A stretch of DNA of 64,000 nucleotides from the NCBI GenBank assembly GCA_032622095.1, contig CP136065.1, forward strand, positions 22,372,134-22,436,133, written 5' to 3'. Source of the stretch: Siphonodentalium dalli (Eukaryota; Mollusca; Scaphopoda; Gadilida; Siphonodentaliidae). Shown in pieces: positions 32,106 through 42,941 of this stretch (positions are counted from its first letter, which is position 1; each line of letters starts with the position of its first letter). The notes below the pieces were generated by a model. It saw only the letters and a program-made list of their open reading frames with translations. It searched no databases and had not been told where the DNA came from. A program made the translations under genes and the position numbers.

Positions 32106-33984
32106 AGAGTACATGTATTCTAGAATATTGCCAAAGATTTCTAGTGTTCAGAAAGTCTCCATCTGATTGGCATACAAGTGAATTTCTGGGAGGTTAATCC
32201 CAATTAGGGTGACACTCCACAGTTTCAACAGGAATGGGCCCAAGAATATTCTAAGCATCACTTTAAAAATTTATTTTTGTCTTGAATGTTTGTTTATGAT
32301 TCTTCCATGTTATTTATACAAAATTAGGCAATTATTGCTGGTCACTGCTTAGTCCAACAGACTGGACTATTCAAATTATGACATATTTTGGTATTTGGAC
32401 ATTTGCGATTAACTTAATCCTTATATGAAGGATTGGGAGGTTCGTAGGTGTCCAAATGATAGGGCTCCCCTTGGTATAGGGTCAAATTATTTGGACCGGT
32501 CACTGCTGAACTATGAGCAACCATACATTGAATATAAATTTATAATTTACTCACCAGTCACCACAAATTCAATAAATGAAATTGAATTCAGACATGGTAC
32601 CCCTCTCGATTTAATATTGGAACTCGTGAAATTGTAAAGTCTTGTCATCACATATAGGTGACTTACTTCAATCATGTCTAATAATAATAATTGTCCATGA
32701 TTAAAATTATCTAATAGTCATAAAAAATTAAATAAATGGTACTTCTCTAAATTATTCATCATTATAAATTGACCCGATAAACATTATTCTTACTATTAGT
32801 AGTACTACTCGTAGTATATCCCATACTAGCCACTGTTGATGAGATAGCAAATATGGCAAACATGTACATGGGTGGGTGGTGCTGCAGTGAGCCCCTTGAT
32901 TCTTTGATCACAGGCGATTGGTCCTCATGGGGGTTACTCCTGGTGCGTGTCACATATACTGCACTTGGTAGGTGTCCCTTGAGGGATCGGGAGCTGGTGG
33001 ATGAAGATCGGGGGTTCTATGATGGTGCTTCCCATCAATTATTATTATCGTATACCTCTAACGTCTTGGTAAAAACTTTAAAAAAACGGCGTATTGGAGC
33101 TACAAATTACACGTACTTGTACTGTACATTAAGTGGTATTGTAATAATAGAAACCATAGGCATTCACCGACCTGAAATTTATGACTGATCCATTATAATA
33201 GGATAATTTTTGGATAAAAGCATCTAACTGATATTAAAGTGGTATAGTGGACTCATTCTTTTACTGAACTGAGAATGGGAGAGAAAACTAAATTTTACTA
33301 ATCCTTAAGCAGGATCTTTATACCACTACAGTCATGTATTTCTATATATTTCGCAAAATAAGTTTTGGAAATAGACACAATTTCTTACATTCACTCAAGA
33401 TACACTGGTAAGCCAGTTCTTTATACAATTATTATATTTTCTACATATACCGTATATGTAGAACTCTACCCTTCAACTGGACACAATACATGTCCAGAGG
33501 ATGATGTATTACTTTTGTTTTCTTTATTTTTGTTTATTTGCTGTGTGTATAAATGTTATAGATTTCACATGTATGGAAAACATATTTGTCAGTAGAGCAG
33601 ATGCCAATCATAAATTTCTGATGTATCAAACTTCCAACCTATTTCTTGCCCCCTGGACGCAGGAGTTTCCATTTGGTAACACACATACCCAATGGTTAGC
33701 CGAGAGCACTATAGGGCAAGAGTTGGAACTTTCTACACCAGAGCTATCAGATTGACAAAGAATCGTAGGATAAGTGAAGCGCAGACGCATTCATTTATAT
33801 TTTTACTTAAATTGCACTCAAGTGGCATGTCAATGAAGAAAGCATTCATTCTAACACTACTTATAGAAATGGTATTCTCTGAATCAAAACCTCCACCAAT
33901 GCACAATAGCTGTTATAAAGCCATGAGAAATAAGGATGATTGCTTGAAAAAATCTCAAAACTTTGAGACAAACTTGGTTTACTG
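32106..33984. other. no gene seen; possible 5' UTR of LINE 2 at its end
   Basis: Frames of 60-111 codons lack domains. The stretch 33690-33984, next to the endonuclease frame, may belong to the LINE, but nothing recognisable is encoded. Confidence 0.45.
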
Positions 33985-34327
33985 TTGGCTAATAATAATC
34001 TAGTATTTTTAATGATCATCTGCCTACTGCTAATAGTCCTAGCAAATAATATTCATATGAATCCTGGTCCAACCTTTGAAACAAAACCCCAATTATTAAA
34101 CATTTTGTCGTTAAACATTCAAAGCCTCAAACCAAAAATCGATATATTAAGTGCAGAATCGGAAGATTATGATATATTAGCTCTTACCGAAACGTTGGAC
34201 AGTACAGTTGACAACTCTGAGCTATCAATACCAGGATTCCACTAACCTATCCGTATGGACAGGCAAGGCAAACAGGGAGGAGGAGTAGCAATTTATATCA
34301 GGAATACGATTGCATACAAACAATTAA
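33985..34327 (+). pseudogene. LINE 2 endonuclease, N-terminal part
   Basis: A hydrophobic leader (LMIICLLLIVLANN) runs into NIHMNPGP (34048-34071), then LNILSLNIQSLKPKIDIL and DYDILALTET, the first two endonuclease blocks (catalytic Asn and Glu). A TAA at 34243-34245 interrupts the frame after SIPGFH. Beyond it the same frame continues DRQGKQGGGVAIYIRNT up to the MITE insertion. The endonuclease nicks the target DNA to start reverse transcription. Confidence 0.8.
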
Positions 34328-34706
34328 CCCTTTACCCAACAACGGCCCTGTGCCAATGCATTCTCTTATATATGCGAGTCAACCATAGGTCGCCTCGCAT
34401 ATATAAGAGAATGCATTGGCTTAACACATTAAAAATTATAAAATTGTTAAAGAATGTAAGAAAAAATGGTAAAAAGTGTTTTTTTTAGGCCAATGCATTC
34501 TCTTATATATGCGAGGCGACCTATGGTCGACTCGCATATATAAGAGAATGCATTGGCACAGGGCATAACTGTAACTATCACAATGTGGTCAAGGAGCCGG
34601 TTCCAATGATATCCATATTTGTATGGTTCTATTGAGACAGACCGAAGATATTTTAGGCTGTTGAAGCTTTATTTGGCCGGTTTTGGCCGTTTTGTTGGGT
34701 AAAGGG
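34328..34706. mobile_element. HpB-1, TTAA hairpin MITE inside LINE 2
   Basis: TTAA at 34324-34327 and 34707-34710. Ends CCCTTTACCCAACA and, reversed, CCCTTTACCCAACAAAACGG. Two near-perfect 70-bp hairpins (arm GCCAATGCATTCTCTTATAT) lie at 34350-34420 and 34493-34560 in opposite orientation. The insertion adds 383 bp including one TTAA, and the LINE frame matches exactly across it. CCC ends and TTAA point to piggyBac. Confidence 0.9.
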
Positions 34707-34710
34707 TTAA

Positions 34711-35561
34711 ATGACCCAGAAATACAGGTACCTTCACTAGAGGCAGTATGGGTGGTTATATTTTCTAGTAAATTAAATCTTTCTTTTGGATGCATTTATC
34801 GGCCTCCAAATATCTCCAATTGGGAAAGTATAGAGATGTCTATTGGAACGGTCAGGGACCATGGGCGAGACATAATAGTATGTGGAGATTTTAATGAGAA
34901 TCAGCTGAACGGCCCAGGCAAAGAGATAGGACACCTTAAGGGGAAGTTTGAACTAAAACAATTAGTTAGCCAGCCCACACACTTCACAGAAACAAGTGCA
35001 ACGTTAATTGATCTTGTCTTGACAAATAACCCCAGTATCGTGGATAATACTGAAGTCATTGGTTCATTTATCCCATCACAGCAAATAAGATACCACTGTC
35101 CTGTCCTAATCAAATTAAAAGCACCCCAAAAACAAAAGAATGAGTTATTGGAAAGAATTGTTTGGGATTACTCAGATGCAAATTATGATGCTATTAATGA
35201 CCAAATTAATAAATGGAATTTCAGAAAGGAACTAAAAAACTTGCCCCTAAACCAAATAACCAATAAAGTAACTAATGTAATAATGCAGACTGTTAAAGAA
35301 AATATCCCACATAAACAAGTTAAAATAAGAAGTGGTACCCCACCTTGGTTAACCTGTGGTATTAGAAAGTTAATTCGAAAAAGAAAGAGGTCACATAAAT
35401 TGGCCAAGAAAACACAAAATATAAATAACTGGGCAAAATTCCGAGCTATTCGTAATGAAGTTGTAGATGCAATAAGGAAAGCTAAAAGGGACTACATATC
35501 TAAGAATGAAATAATACTAAATAATGAAAAACTGAATCTTCAATATGGTGGAAAACGATGA
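34711..35561 (+). pseudogene. LINE 2 endonuclease C-terminal part and linker
   Basis: The frame picks up directly after the MITE: VVIFSSKLNLSFGCIYRPPN, then DIIVCGDFNENQL (catalytic Asp and Asn of the endonuclease), then LIDLVLTN and RYHCPVLIKL (terminal His block). A basic linker follows (IRKLIRKRKRSHKLAKK, then AIRKAKRDY) before RT. It is open to 35561, where the frame shifts. Confidence 0.85.
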
Positions 35562-36420
35562 ATAAATTTGTCATGAATGAAACTCGTAAACAAATCCCCC
35601 ATTGCAGTCAGACGGTAGCTTCCTGACAGACAACTTTCAGAAAGCTGAATGCCTTAATACTCACTTTTGTGAGATATCATCATTAAATGATAAGAATAGA
35701 TTAGTGCCAAAATTGGATCATGATAAGGGAAAACCCAAACTTGACCACATAAAATTAAATTATGATGATGTATTCACTGCATTAAAATCACAAAATCCAG
35801 CAAAAGCAATTGGACCCGACTCAATTAGCCCCAAGGTACTCAAATACTGTGCGGAATCCCTATGTGCACCTTTGTTACATATATATTCAACATATTTCTG
35901 GAAAATTCATTTTTTCCATCTGAGTGGAAACAAGCTAACGTTGTCCCTATATTTAAGAAAGGTGACCCAGCTATTCCCAGTAACTACTGATCAGTATCAT
36001 TACTCAGTTGCTTGTCAAAAACATTTGAAAGATGCATATATAATAAAGTAATAACATTTATCCATGGACATAGGCTAATTTCAAATTTACAATCTGGCTT
36101 CACTGCAGGCGATGGCGCGGTATTCCAGTTAACGGATATATATGACCATATTAGCAACTCACTTGACAATGGGAAAGAAGTTCGGTGCACTTTTATGGAT
36201 ATAAGTAAGGCCTTCGATAAAGTATGGCATAAGGGTTTAATAAGCAAATTGGAATTCATTGGAATTGAAGGCAAATTACTGAGGCTGATGCAAAACTATC
36301 TTTCTCATAGAGAGCAACACGTAGTGCTAGAAAATACTACATCAGAGTGGGGTAAGATCAATGCTGGGGTCCCTCAAGGATCTATAATTGGGCCTTTATA
36401 CTCTTTCTTATTTACATAAA
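35562..36420 (+). pseudogene. LINE 2 RT, fingers and palm
   Basis: Blocks: AIGPDSISPKVLK; then in another frame EWKQANVVPIFKKGDP, followed by a TGA where an Arg codon is expected after SNY (near 35989; CGA to TGA is a likely CpG decay); then LQSGFTAGDGAVFQL, TFMDISKAFDKVWH (catalytic Asp) and GVPQGSIIGP. The frame breaks again near 36410, just before the FADD box. Confidence 0.85.
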
Positions 36421-37619
36421 TGACATAACAGATGGTGTTATCAGTAATATACGTTTGTTTGCTGATGACACTTCAATATATTTAGCAGTGGAATACCCAG
36501 TTCTAGCTGCAAACATATTAAATGAGGATATGAACAAAATCTCAGAATGGGCAAACAAATGGCTGGTTACTTTCAACCCTCTAAAAACAGAGACTCTGTT
36601 GATTTTCCGTAAAAAGAATGAGACTTACCATCCAACTCTTAACCTATCTGGAGTGACAATCCAAGAAGTAAAAATACACAAACACTTGGGATTGACATTT
36701 AATGATCATGGGGAGTGGAGTAATCATATCGAGGACATACTTTCCCGGGCATGGAAAAGAGTGGGTATCCTTAGAAAACATAAATTTCAACTGCACAGGA
36801 GAGCACTTGAAAGGATATATACTGTGTTCATTCGACCCCTATTAGAATATGCTAGCCCAGTTTGTGACAATTGCTCAGCTGAATATTCAAGATTATTAGA
36901 AGAATTACAATATGAAGCTGCCAGATTTGTCACTGGGGCAACAAGAAGCTTAAAAAAGGAAAAACTCCTTGAAGAGGCAGGGTGGGAAACACTTGCAGCC
37001 CGCAGAAAAAAAGGCCAAACTGATACAATTTCTGAAAATGAAAATTGGTAAAGCACCATCCTATCTCTACCACCTATTCCCCAAAACGTCGCGATCAGCA
37101 GACAACTATGATATGAGATATATTCCCCTACGGGTACCTCCATATAATTACAATGCTTACAGGGACACTTTTCTCCCTTCTACAACTATCGAATGGAACA
37201 AATTGCCTGATGATGAAAAAAACTGTACCACCTTAGAAGAATTTAAATCACTTATATACACAGATGCCTCCGAACCAAAATCGTATTATTACACAGCAAC
37301 TAGTAGAGAAAGCCAAATTTATCATACTAGGATAAGAACGAAGTGTAGCAATTTGAATTCAGATTTGAAAGAAAATTACCTCAAAGATGACCCATCATGT
37401 GCATGTGGAAGCATTGAAACTGCGGAGCACTACCTCTTATACTGTCGACTATTTAGGGAGCAAAGAATAAAATTCCTTGAGAACTTACCATATACACTAA
37501 CATGTGATATACTACTGAAAGGATCTGATAACTTATCAGCGGAAGAAAATGAGAACATATTTCTAGCAGTTGGACTCTATATTGACAGAACCGGTAGATT
37601 TCATAAATACTGCCACTGA
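36421..37619 (+). pseudogene. LINE 2 RT end and C-terminal Cys/His domain
   Basis: LFADDTSIYL carries the second catalytic Asp pair. The thumb follows (KTETLLIFRKKN, HKHLGLTFNDHGEW, RPLLEYASPV). A run of seven A near 37005 shifts the frame. The C-terminal piece reads APSYLYHLFP, then NLNSDLKENYL and CACGSIETAEHYLLYC, a C-C-H-C pattern typical of CR1-like elements. Confidence 0.85.
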
Positions 37620-37640
37620 CCAGCATGAATAGCTCTGAGG

Positions 37641-39078
37641 TCTAAATGTATATTACACTTTGGCAACTGCACTCCTGACAAATTCAATCCCGTTATATAA
37701 TATGCACCATTTATTATATACATACACGTAGCACAACACAAGTGGGATTATCAATTGTCCTTTTTTTTCTTTATTAATATTAATTTATTCTAGTTCTCTT
37801 TAAAACATCCTAGTCATAGACTCATACATTATTGACTGATAAGAGTATCATATATATACAGTTCATGACCAACTTCAGTTACAATATATTTTCGAAATAT
37901 TTTACCCATTCATATATTTCCTTTAATGATGACCATGTGCTAATTTTCACCTGAACCAGAAGTAAAAAAGCTAACTTGGCATATAGTAACACACATTTAA
38001 CAAATAATGAAAATGAAATAATTTCTGATTCAGAAGCAACACCACTGAGGAGATGGCTTTATAAAAGCATTTTGCTTGTTGTCAGATCCTCCATATCTCA
38101 CAATTGAAAAACTCACCAAAACCAAGAAAACTAAAAATTGCACTTATTATTATGTAATTATTATGTATACATGTATGTGAGAGCTAGAATAAATATTGTT
38201 TACCCCAAGAATAGGGGGCCCATAGATTCATTGAAATTTGTCTGGATTATGATCCCAAACCATATAGACAATATATATATATATATATATGCCTGAAATT
38301 AGTACAGAATACACATTCAGAATTTGATCCATAATTTCCATAATATTTAGGCTATCAAGAGTTATGGCCCTTGATCTTTTGATTGAAAACGTGATTTTTA
38401 TTCAAAAAATGACAAAAATATTGCATTTTCATACCCAAGGGGCACGAATACCAGATTTTTTTTTCAAGCATGGTCACCTATGTTGGTTTAAAGACCTGGC
38501 TTCCAACATCAATGTGAAAAAATTTCAAACTTTCACCGTTTACAATTCCAGAAAATCAATTTTTAATGCAGATGACAAATTTTGGGTGCTAAAAAATTGA
38601 CCCAGTATCTAGAGCCACTGTTTCGCAGAAAACGCTACTGCTGTCTATGGGTGGGGTCAAGGTCACTTGCACTTAATTTTTTCATCAGTCTAGAACACCT
38701 TTTAAAATTACACAAATTCATATCCCACCTTGTCTTAATATACATACCACATGAATGGTGCCAGAAACCACTAGCACTTTATATATATAAAATCACCCCT
38801 TGATCATTCGAAACTGTGCAGTGTCACCTAGAGACAATCAGAAATAGTTAATTTATTAATTTTATCTATTACATGCCTGTGTGCGATATCTTATATATTA
38901 AAAATGGAAATGTCACCAGTGAATTATGTCCTTACTCGTGATGTCATTGAGATTACATCGCTTACTGGTCAAGACTGAATTTTCTATGGTTGATCTTTCT
39001 CCATATGGGGACTTTTATGCATTAATTCTGGTGTTTTAATCATATTTGGTGAACCAAATTGATGCAGAAGTGTAATAT
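37641..39078. other. no gene seen; AT microsatellite
   Basis: An (AT)n run lies at 38271-38290. Phrases such as GAGTTATGGCCCTTG are common low-grade repeats here and at 40690 and 40860. A 78-codon frame at 38364 is part of one. Confidence 0.5.
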
Positions 39079-39244
39079 ATAGAGTAATCAATTAGTTCCG
39101 AGAATTACGTTAAATAATTCACTCGAGGCGAGAGACATTGAGATAAGAAACTTGTGCGCTAATACGCACTATTTTCTTACTGATGTCTCTCGCCTCTTGA
39201 GAATTATATATCGTAATTCTCGGAACCAACTGATTACTCTCTAT
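39079..39244. mobile_element. foldback element, AGTAATCAATT type, copy 1
   Basis: The arm AGTAATCAATTAGTTCCGAG is repeated inverted at the right end (GGAACCAACTGATTACTCT). A second inner arm pair, GAGGCGAGAGACAT and ATGTCTCTCGCCTC, lies within. A related element is at 60486-60612. Non-coding. Confidence 0.75.
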
Positions 39245-39513
39245 TTAATTTTTTTTTTATTAGACTCTGAGGAAATATAAAAATAAATGCTAAATGCAAC
39301 TTTTTTTTGTTTACTCTGTTGATTTTTTGGGAAGGAGGATTCATAAACCAACAAATTAAAAAATGGCCTTAGTCATATGCTATGTATATATCAATGCTAG
39401 AAGTTGTTAAAATACATTTGTTTTGTTACTTGAGTCTCTTTCAATTTGTTACGATAGGTACATATATTTTGGTATTAGGTATTTGGACAGTGTTGGGTGA
39501 GAGCATGCATTTG

Positions 39514-39836
39514 TATGGGAGGTAAAAGTCACATTTATTAATAATTGCACTGAAGTGCAATCATATTGCGCACTGCGCTGAAGCGCAATTCATTTGTAGA
39601 GAGGTCAATTGCACTGAAGCACAATTCATTGTAAGAGATGTCAATTGCACTGAAGCACAATTATTATTCCTATCTTACACCACTACAAGATGACTAGTTA
39701 GTTATCCCTGTGCGGCTGTGGAGCTATTTGGTTTGCAAGATCAAAATATTGGTGTGCTATTCTATTTGATTGCACTTCAACACAATTGAATTGTGCTTCA
39801 GTCCAGTTATTAATAAATGTGAATTTTACCTCGCAT
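39514..39836. mobile_element. palindrome-array foldback element Pal-5
   Basis: 323 bp. Left end TATGGGAGGTAAAAGTCACA, right end reversed TATGCGAGGTAAAATTCACA, both followed by TTTATTAATAA. The arms hold palindromes of the form ATTGCACTGAAGTGCAAT. A target duplication is not clean: left CATTTG, right TGCATG, with TGCAT present three bases further out on the left. Confidence 0.7.
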
Positions 39837-39973
39837 ATGCATGTCTTTATCGGGGGGCGTTTTTCATAAAAAGAAGGCCACAATATTACAACTTAATTTT
39901 TAAAAACCATATTTCAAGAATACAAATAGCATTTTGTGAATAAAACACAGACACAACTGAAGAATGAGTCAAT

Positions 39974-40090
39974 TACAGTAATGCCATAAATAATCGACTC
40001 CTTAACCACAGCAGACTTATGGGTAATTTTTCAGGATTTAGTCGGAAATACGGCTTGTTGCCATTCATTGTAAAGCTCTCACTGAGAGTC
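39974..40090. repeat. Mar-1, half copy of a TA-flanked foldback family
   Basis: It starts TACAGTAATGCC and runs through CACAGCAGA and TTTTCAGGATTTAGTC to AAAGCTCTC. The full palindromic member is at 62161-62376. CAGT ends and flanking TA suggest the Tc1/mariner superfamily. Confidence 0.65.
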
Positions 40091-40318
40091 GGATTTAGTG
40101 TACACAGTTCCCCTTAAAAGTAAGAAAATATGAGACTTTCAATCTAAAACAACAATATTCACACTGTTGTTTCAGGCATGCAATTTCCAACTGTTGAACA
40201 ATTTGGCCAATAATTTTAGGGGGGTGAGACACAACCAACCCCCATCATCACATCCCTGTCTGTAGGATTTATAATTTGATCAATGTCACTTTGAGCTTCA
40301 GCAATTATTCTCTTTCAG

Positions 40319-40458
40319 GTGTGCTACCGATTAATTTACATGAGCTAAAAATGGATATAGTGCCTCTGCGTGATTGCGTGAATCCATCTAAGATCATCAC
40401 TTATGATCATGAGATATACTGTGTTAATACGGACAGCCCATGTGACCCTACAGGTTCC
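40319..40458 (+). CDS. trypsin-like serine protease, internal exon
   Basis: An exon of an S1-family serine protease, an endopeptidase that is usually secreted. The acceptor TTCTCTTTCAG ends at 40318; the donor GTAAGT starts at 40459. After two leading bases, 46 codons read VLPINLHELKMDIVPLRDC, then HEIYCV and SPCDPTGS. This is the chymotrypsin-fold stretch from the 'LPxxLxExxxxIVPxxxC' block to just before the active Ser. The exon ends in phase 0 and joins the exon at 41833, which begins GDSGGP. Between the last Cys and GDSGG are five residues, where most S1 proteases have one. Upstream exons with the catalytic His and Asp were not found in the window and may lie further left, beyond the LINE, or be missing. 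Confidence 0.85.
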
Positions 40459-40478
40459 GTAAGTAAATTAGATTTGCA

Positions 40479-40539
40479 TACAGTAATGGCCCTAAATAAT
40501 CAACCCCTTAAGGGGTCGATTATTTAGAACATTACTGTA
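40479..40539. mobile_element. Mar-2, 61-bp miniature foldback in the protease intron
   Basis: TA-CAGTAATGGCCCTAAATAA and its inverted complement meet at CCCCTTAAGGGG. This is a near-perfect palindrome starting 21 bp after the exon donor. Ends match the Mar family. Confidence 0.8.
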
Positions 40540-41118
40540 AAGGCATTGGTTTCAAGATGAGGGTTTGTCACAAGGACGAACCTAGATAATTAACATTGGA
40601 TAACTTTAGTTTTAGTTATCTGATTGTTTTCAAATTTTGTACATGGATTACCCACAGGTCAAGATCAAATATGGGTGCGGTCTGCCGATTTTTATGAGAG
40701 TTATGGCCCTTGTTAACTTATAACTTGCCAATTATATTGGTTTCCTGGTGATAACTTTATTTATAGTTTTCTGTTTTATTTAAAATTTGGTATATGGATT
40801 TCTCACATGAAAATACAGGTCAAGATTGAATATGTGTTTGGTCCAACCATCTTTACCAGAGTTATTGCCCTTGTCAACTTTAATTTGCCAATTATTCAAA
40901 GACACTTTCCAAGCCAATGAATCATTGCTAATATTGATGAATTTGTTTATAATTTGAATCTAAAATGAAACAAGGGCTATGCATCAAAAATTTATTTCAT
41001 AATTTGTTTTTGTTTTGGCCTAAAAGAGTGAATTTCAAATTGGTTGGCATTTTTTAATGGCTGAGTTATAGACGATTAGGGTCGGCTGAGTTCGACTAAA
41101 AATCCCTTTGAGTATGGC
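40540..41118. other. protease intron, low-grade repeats
   Basis: Two loosely similar stretches contain GAGTTATGGCCCTTG and TGCCAATTAT. No gene or terminal repeat was seen. Confidence 0.5.
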
Positions 41119-41380
41119 TTAACCCTTCCATGATGATAGCTGCGCTGGTGCAGTATATCCTGTCCGAGTGCATTCTCTTTATACATGCAAGTCTCCTAAT
41201 AGGGACCCTCTCACATGTATAAGAGAATTCATAGTTTATAAGGTCAGCGTAAATATTGTTAGGTCAATGTATTCTCTTCTAAATGTGAGGCTCCATATGG
41301 GAGACTAACATATATCAGAGAATGCATTGGCACGGGGTTTTCGCAAGATTTCAGGAAGCTCCAGTCACAGGAAGGGTTAA
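41119..41380. mobile_element. HpA-2, TTAA hairpin MITE
   Basis: TTAA at 41119-41122 and 41377-41380. Left end CCCTTCCATGATG, right end reversed CCCTTCCTGTGACTGGAGC. Two decayed hairpins lie inside. The right TTAA is also the left TTAA of HpA-3. Confidence 0.8.
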
Positions 41381-41573
41381 CCCTTTCATGATGGGAACTG
41401 CGCTAGTGCAACAATAAATATTGACCTAACAATATTTACCTTGACCTTTTAAGCCAGTGCATTCTCTTATATAGGTGAGGATCCCTATGAGAGAATCACA
41501 TATGTAAGAGAATGCACTGACACAGCTAAGGTTTATGCAAAATTTCAGGAAGCTCTAGTCATAGAAGGGTTAA
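41377..41573. mobile_element. HpA-3, TTAA hairpin MITE abutting HpA-2
   Basis: It starts at the TTAA shared with HpA-2, has left end CCCTTTCATGATGGGA and right end reversed CCCTTCTATGACTAGAGC, and ends at TTAA 41570-41573. It is shorter than HpA-2, with one full hairpin (41458-41518). Confidence 0.8.
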
Positions 41574-41832
41574 ATCGCTACAAAGGTGTTAACTGATCTT
41601 GAAACTTGTGTGAATTTACTGAGAAAAGGGAGGAGCATTCATCCTCTAGGCTTGACCATGTGTTTATTAAACTTACTAAATACTCTTTGACGAGTAGTTC
41701 GATCCCTCAGGAAATGTCAAGATAATAAGTTAAATGACCCATGTTGTTTGTTAAACTTATTATCTGAAAAATTCCCTCAAGAGTAATATGAGTCCTTCTA
41801 TACTAACATCAAGGTCGGTTTTTTAACAACAG

Positions 41833-41995
41833 GGAGACAGTGGTGGACCAATGGTTTGTCAGAACCCAGTGGGTCGATGGGAGCTGGCTGGCGTGACAAG
41901 TTTCGGTGTTAAAGTCTGCAACACAAAGACCAAAGCTCTTCCATCTGGTTACACCAAAGTGCTGTCATATCTACAGTGGATTCATGACAATTCAA
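41833..41995 (+). CDS. trypsin-like serine protease, active-Ser exon
   Basis: The acceptor TTTTAACAACAG ends at 41832 and the donor GTGAGT starts at 41996. The exon reads GDSGGPMVCQ, which holds the catalytic Ser, then GRWELAGVTSFG (the SFG block lining the S1 pocket), a Cys, PSGYTKVLSYLQWIHDNS. This is the end of an S1 domain. It joins the 40319 exon in phase 0, and the split leaves one base for the next exon (phase 1). If the donor is not used, the frame runs to a TAG near 42030. PSGYTK replaces the usual PGVYTK at the pocket base. Two introns and no stops argue for a real gene. Confidence 0.9.
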
Positions 41996-42022
41996 GTGAG
42001 TGGTTTGGTTACTTTTTAGCTC

Positions 42023-42135
42023 TACAGTAGTGCCCTAAGTAATCGACTCCATAACCACAGCAGAATTATGGGTAACTTTTCAGGATTTAGTCGGAAATAT
42101 GGCTTGTTGCCAGTCATCGGAAAGCTCTGTATAGG
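42023..42135. repeat. Mar-3, half copy
   Basis: It starts TACAGTAGTGCCC and matches the left half of the Mar foldback as far as GAAAGCTCT. It lies 28 bp after the protease donor. Confidence 0.65.
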
Positions 42136-42857
42136 ATATTGCCCGAGCTGTCGGGCATTCGGAAAAATAATTCACTGAGGCCCTAATTTACGGTCTGTAG
42201 AGTGCCAGGGGCCCTAAAAATAAAAATAATTGTTGTATATATATATATATATATATTATTTTGGGGTTGAATTTTTTTGGGTATGCTTAAGCATGCTATA
42301 GCGAATTCAAAAACAAACTGGATAAGTTCTTAGGGGCATGTTGTAACTCAAAACGATTACTAAGTATTTATAGTAATAATTTTGATGTCCATGAAAAACA
42401 GAGATTCCCTGGCACTAAACCTACAAAATAAGCCTGGCACTGAAAGAGTTAATGAATAACAAGACGAAATTTAAAATTTTCCCTATAAATTTACTTCGAA
42501 ATTTGTCAATGATATTACAATGTATGATATATTTAACTAAAAGTCAATAAACATTTTAACGAAAAATGTGTGAACATGACCATTAAGCAAGTTCCGAGTC
42601 TGTCAGACAAATAAAGATTTGTACGCAAGTTCAGTTGCCACATGAAATATGTTCAATCACGTGATATGTCCTACTTGGTTGTGCATGTATAAACCAATGA
42701 ACACAATATTTCTGACTCACATGACGTTAGATCTCAGATAACACATGGATGGACATCAGTGCATAATGTGTTAACAGCATGGACACCTTCCAACTACAAC
42801 AAACATTTAATTTGCTTGGCCTGATAGTTTGTATCTCGCTGTCACAAATCCAAGTTC
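42136..42857. other. intron or intergenic, no gene seen
   Basis: A TA microsatellite lies at 42236-42255. No domain. Confidence 0.5.
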
Positions 42858-42941
42858 ACAGGTAATTAGAGCTGATTAACTGCTTGCTGTTCGAGTTCGC
42901 AGCACGAGAATTCATGCAGTTAATCAGCTCTAATTACCTGT
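42858..42941. repeat. 84-bp foldback with perfect 26-bp arms
   Basis: ACAGGTAATTAGAGCTGATT at the left edge is mirrored exactly at the right edge; the loop is about 32 bp. This is either a MITE or a solitary hairpin. No duplicated flank was seen. Confidence 0.8.

Larger units (their letters stand above)
33985..37640 (+). mobile_element. LINE 2, endonuclease-RT type (CR1/Jockey-like), broken
   Basis: A plus-strand LINE with an APE-type endonuclease, RT and a C-terminal domain, interrupted by one TTAA MITE (34328-34706), at least two nonsense codons (34243, near 35989) and several frameshifts (near 35550-35600, 35890, 36410, 37006). Domain order and motifs (GGGVAIYIR, FADDTSIYL, CACGSIETAEHYLLYC) match the CR1/L2/Jockey group; the exact clade is not assigned. 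The 3' end is near 37640 and no clear poly(A) is seen. Confidence 0.9.

Noticed and set aside
38364-38803. Two plus-strand frames before the protease exons
   Set aside because: They contain the GTTATGGCCCTTG repeat phrase and no S1 protease motif.
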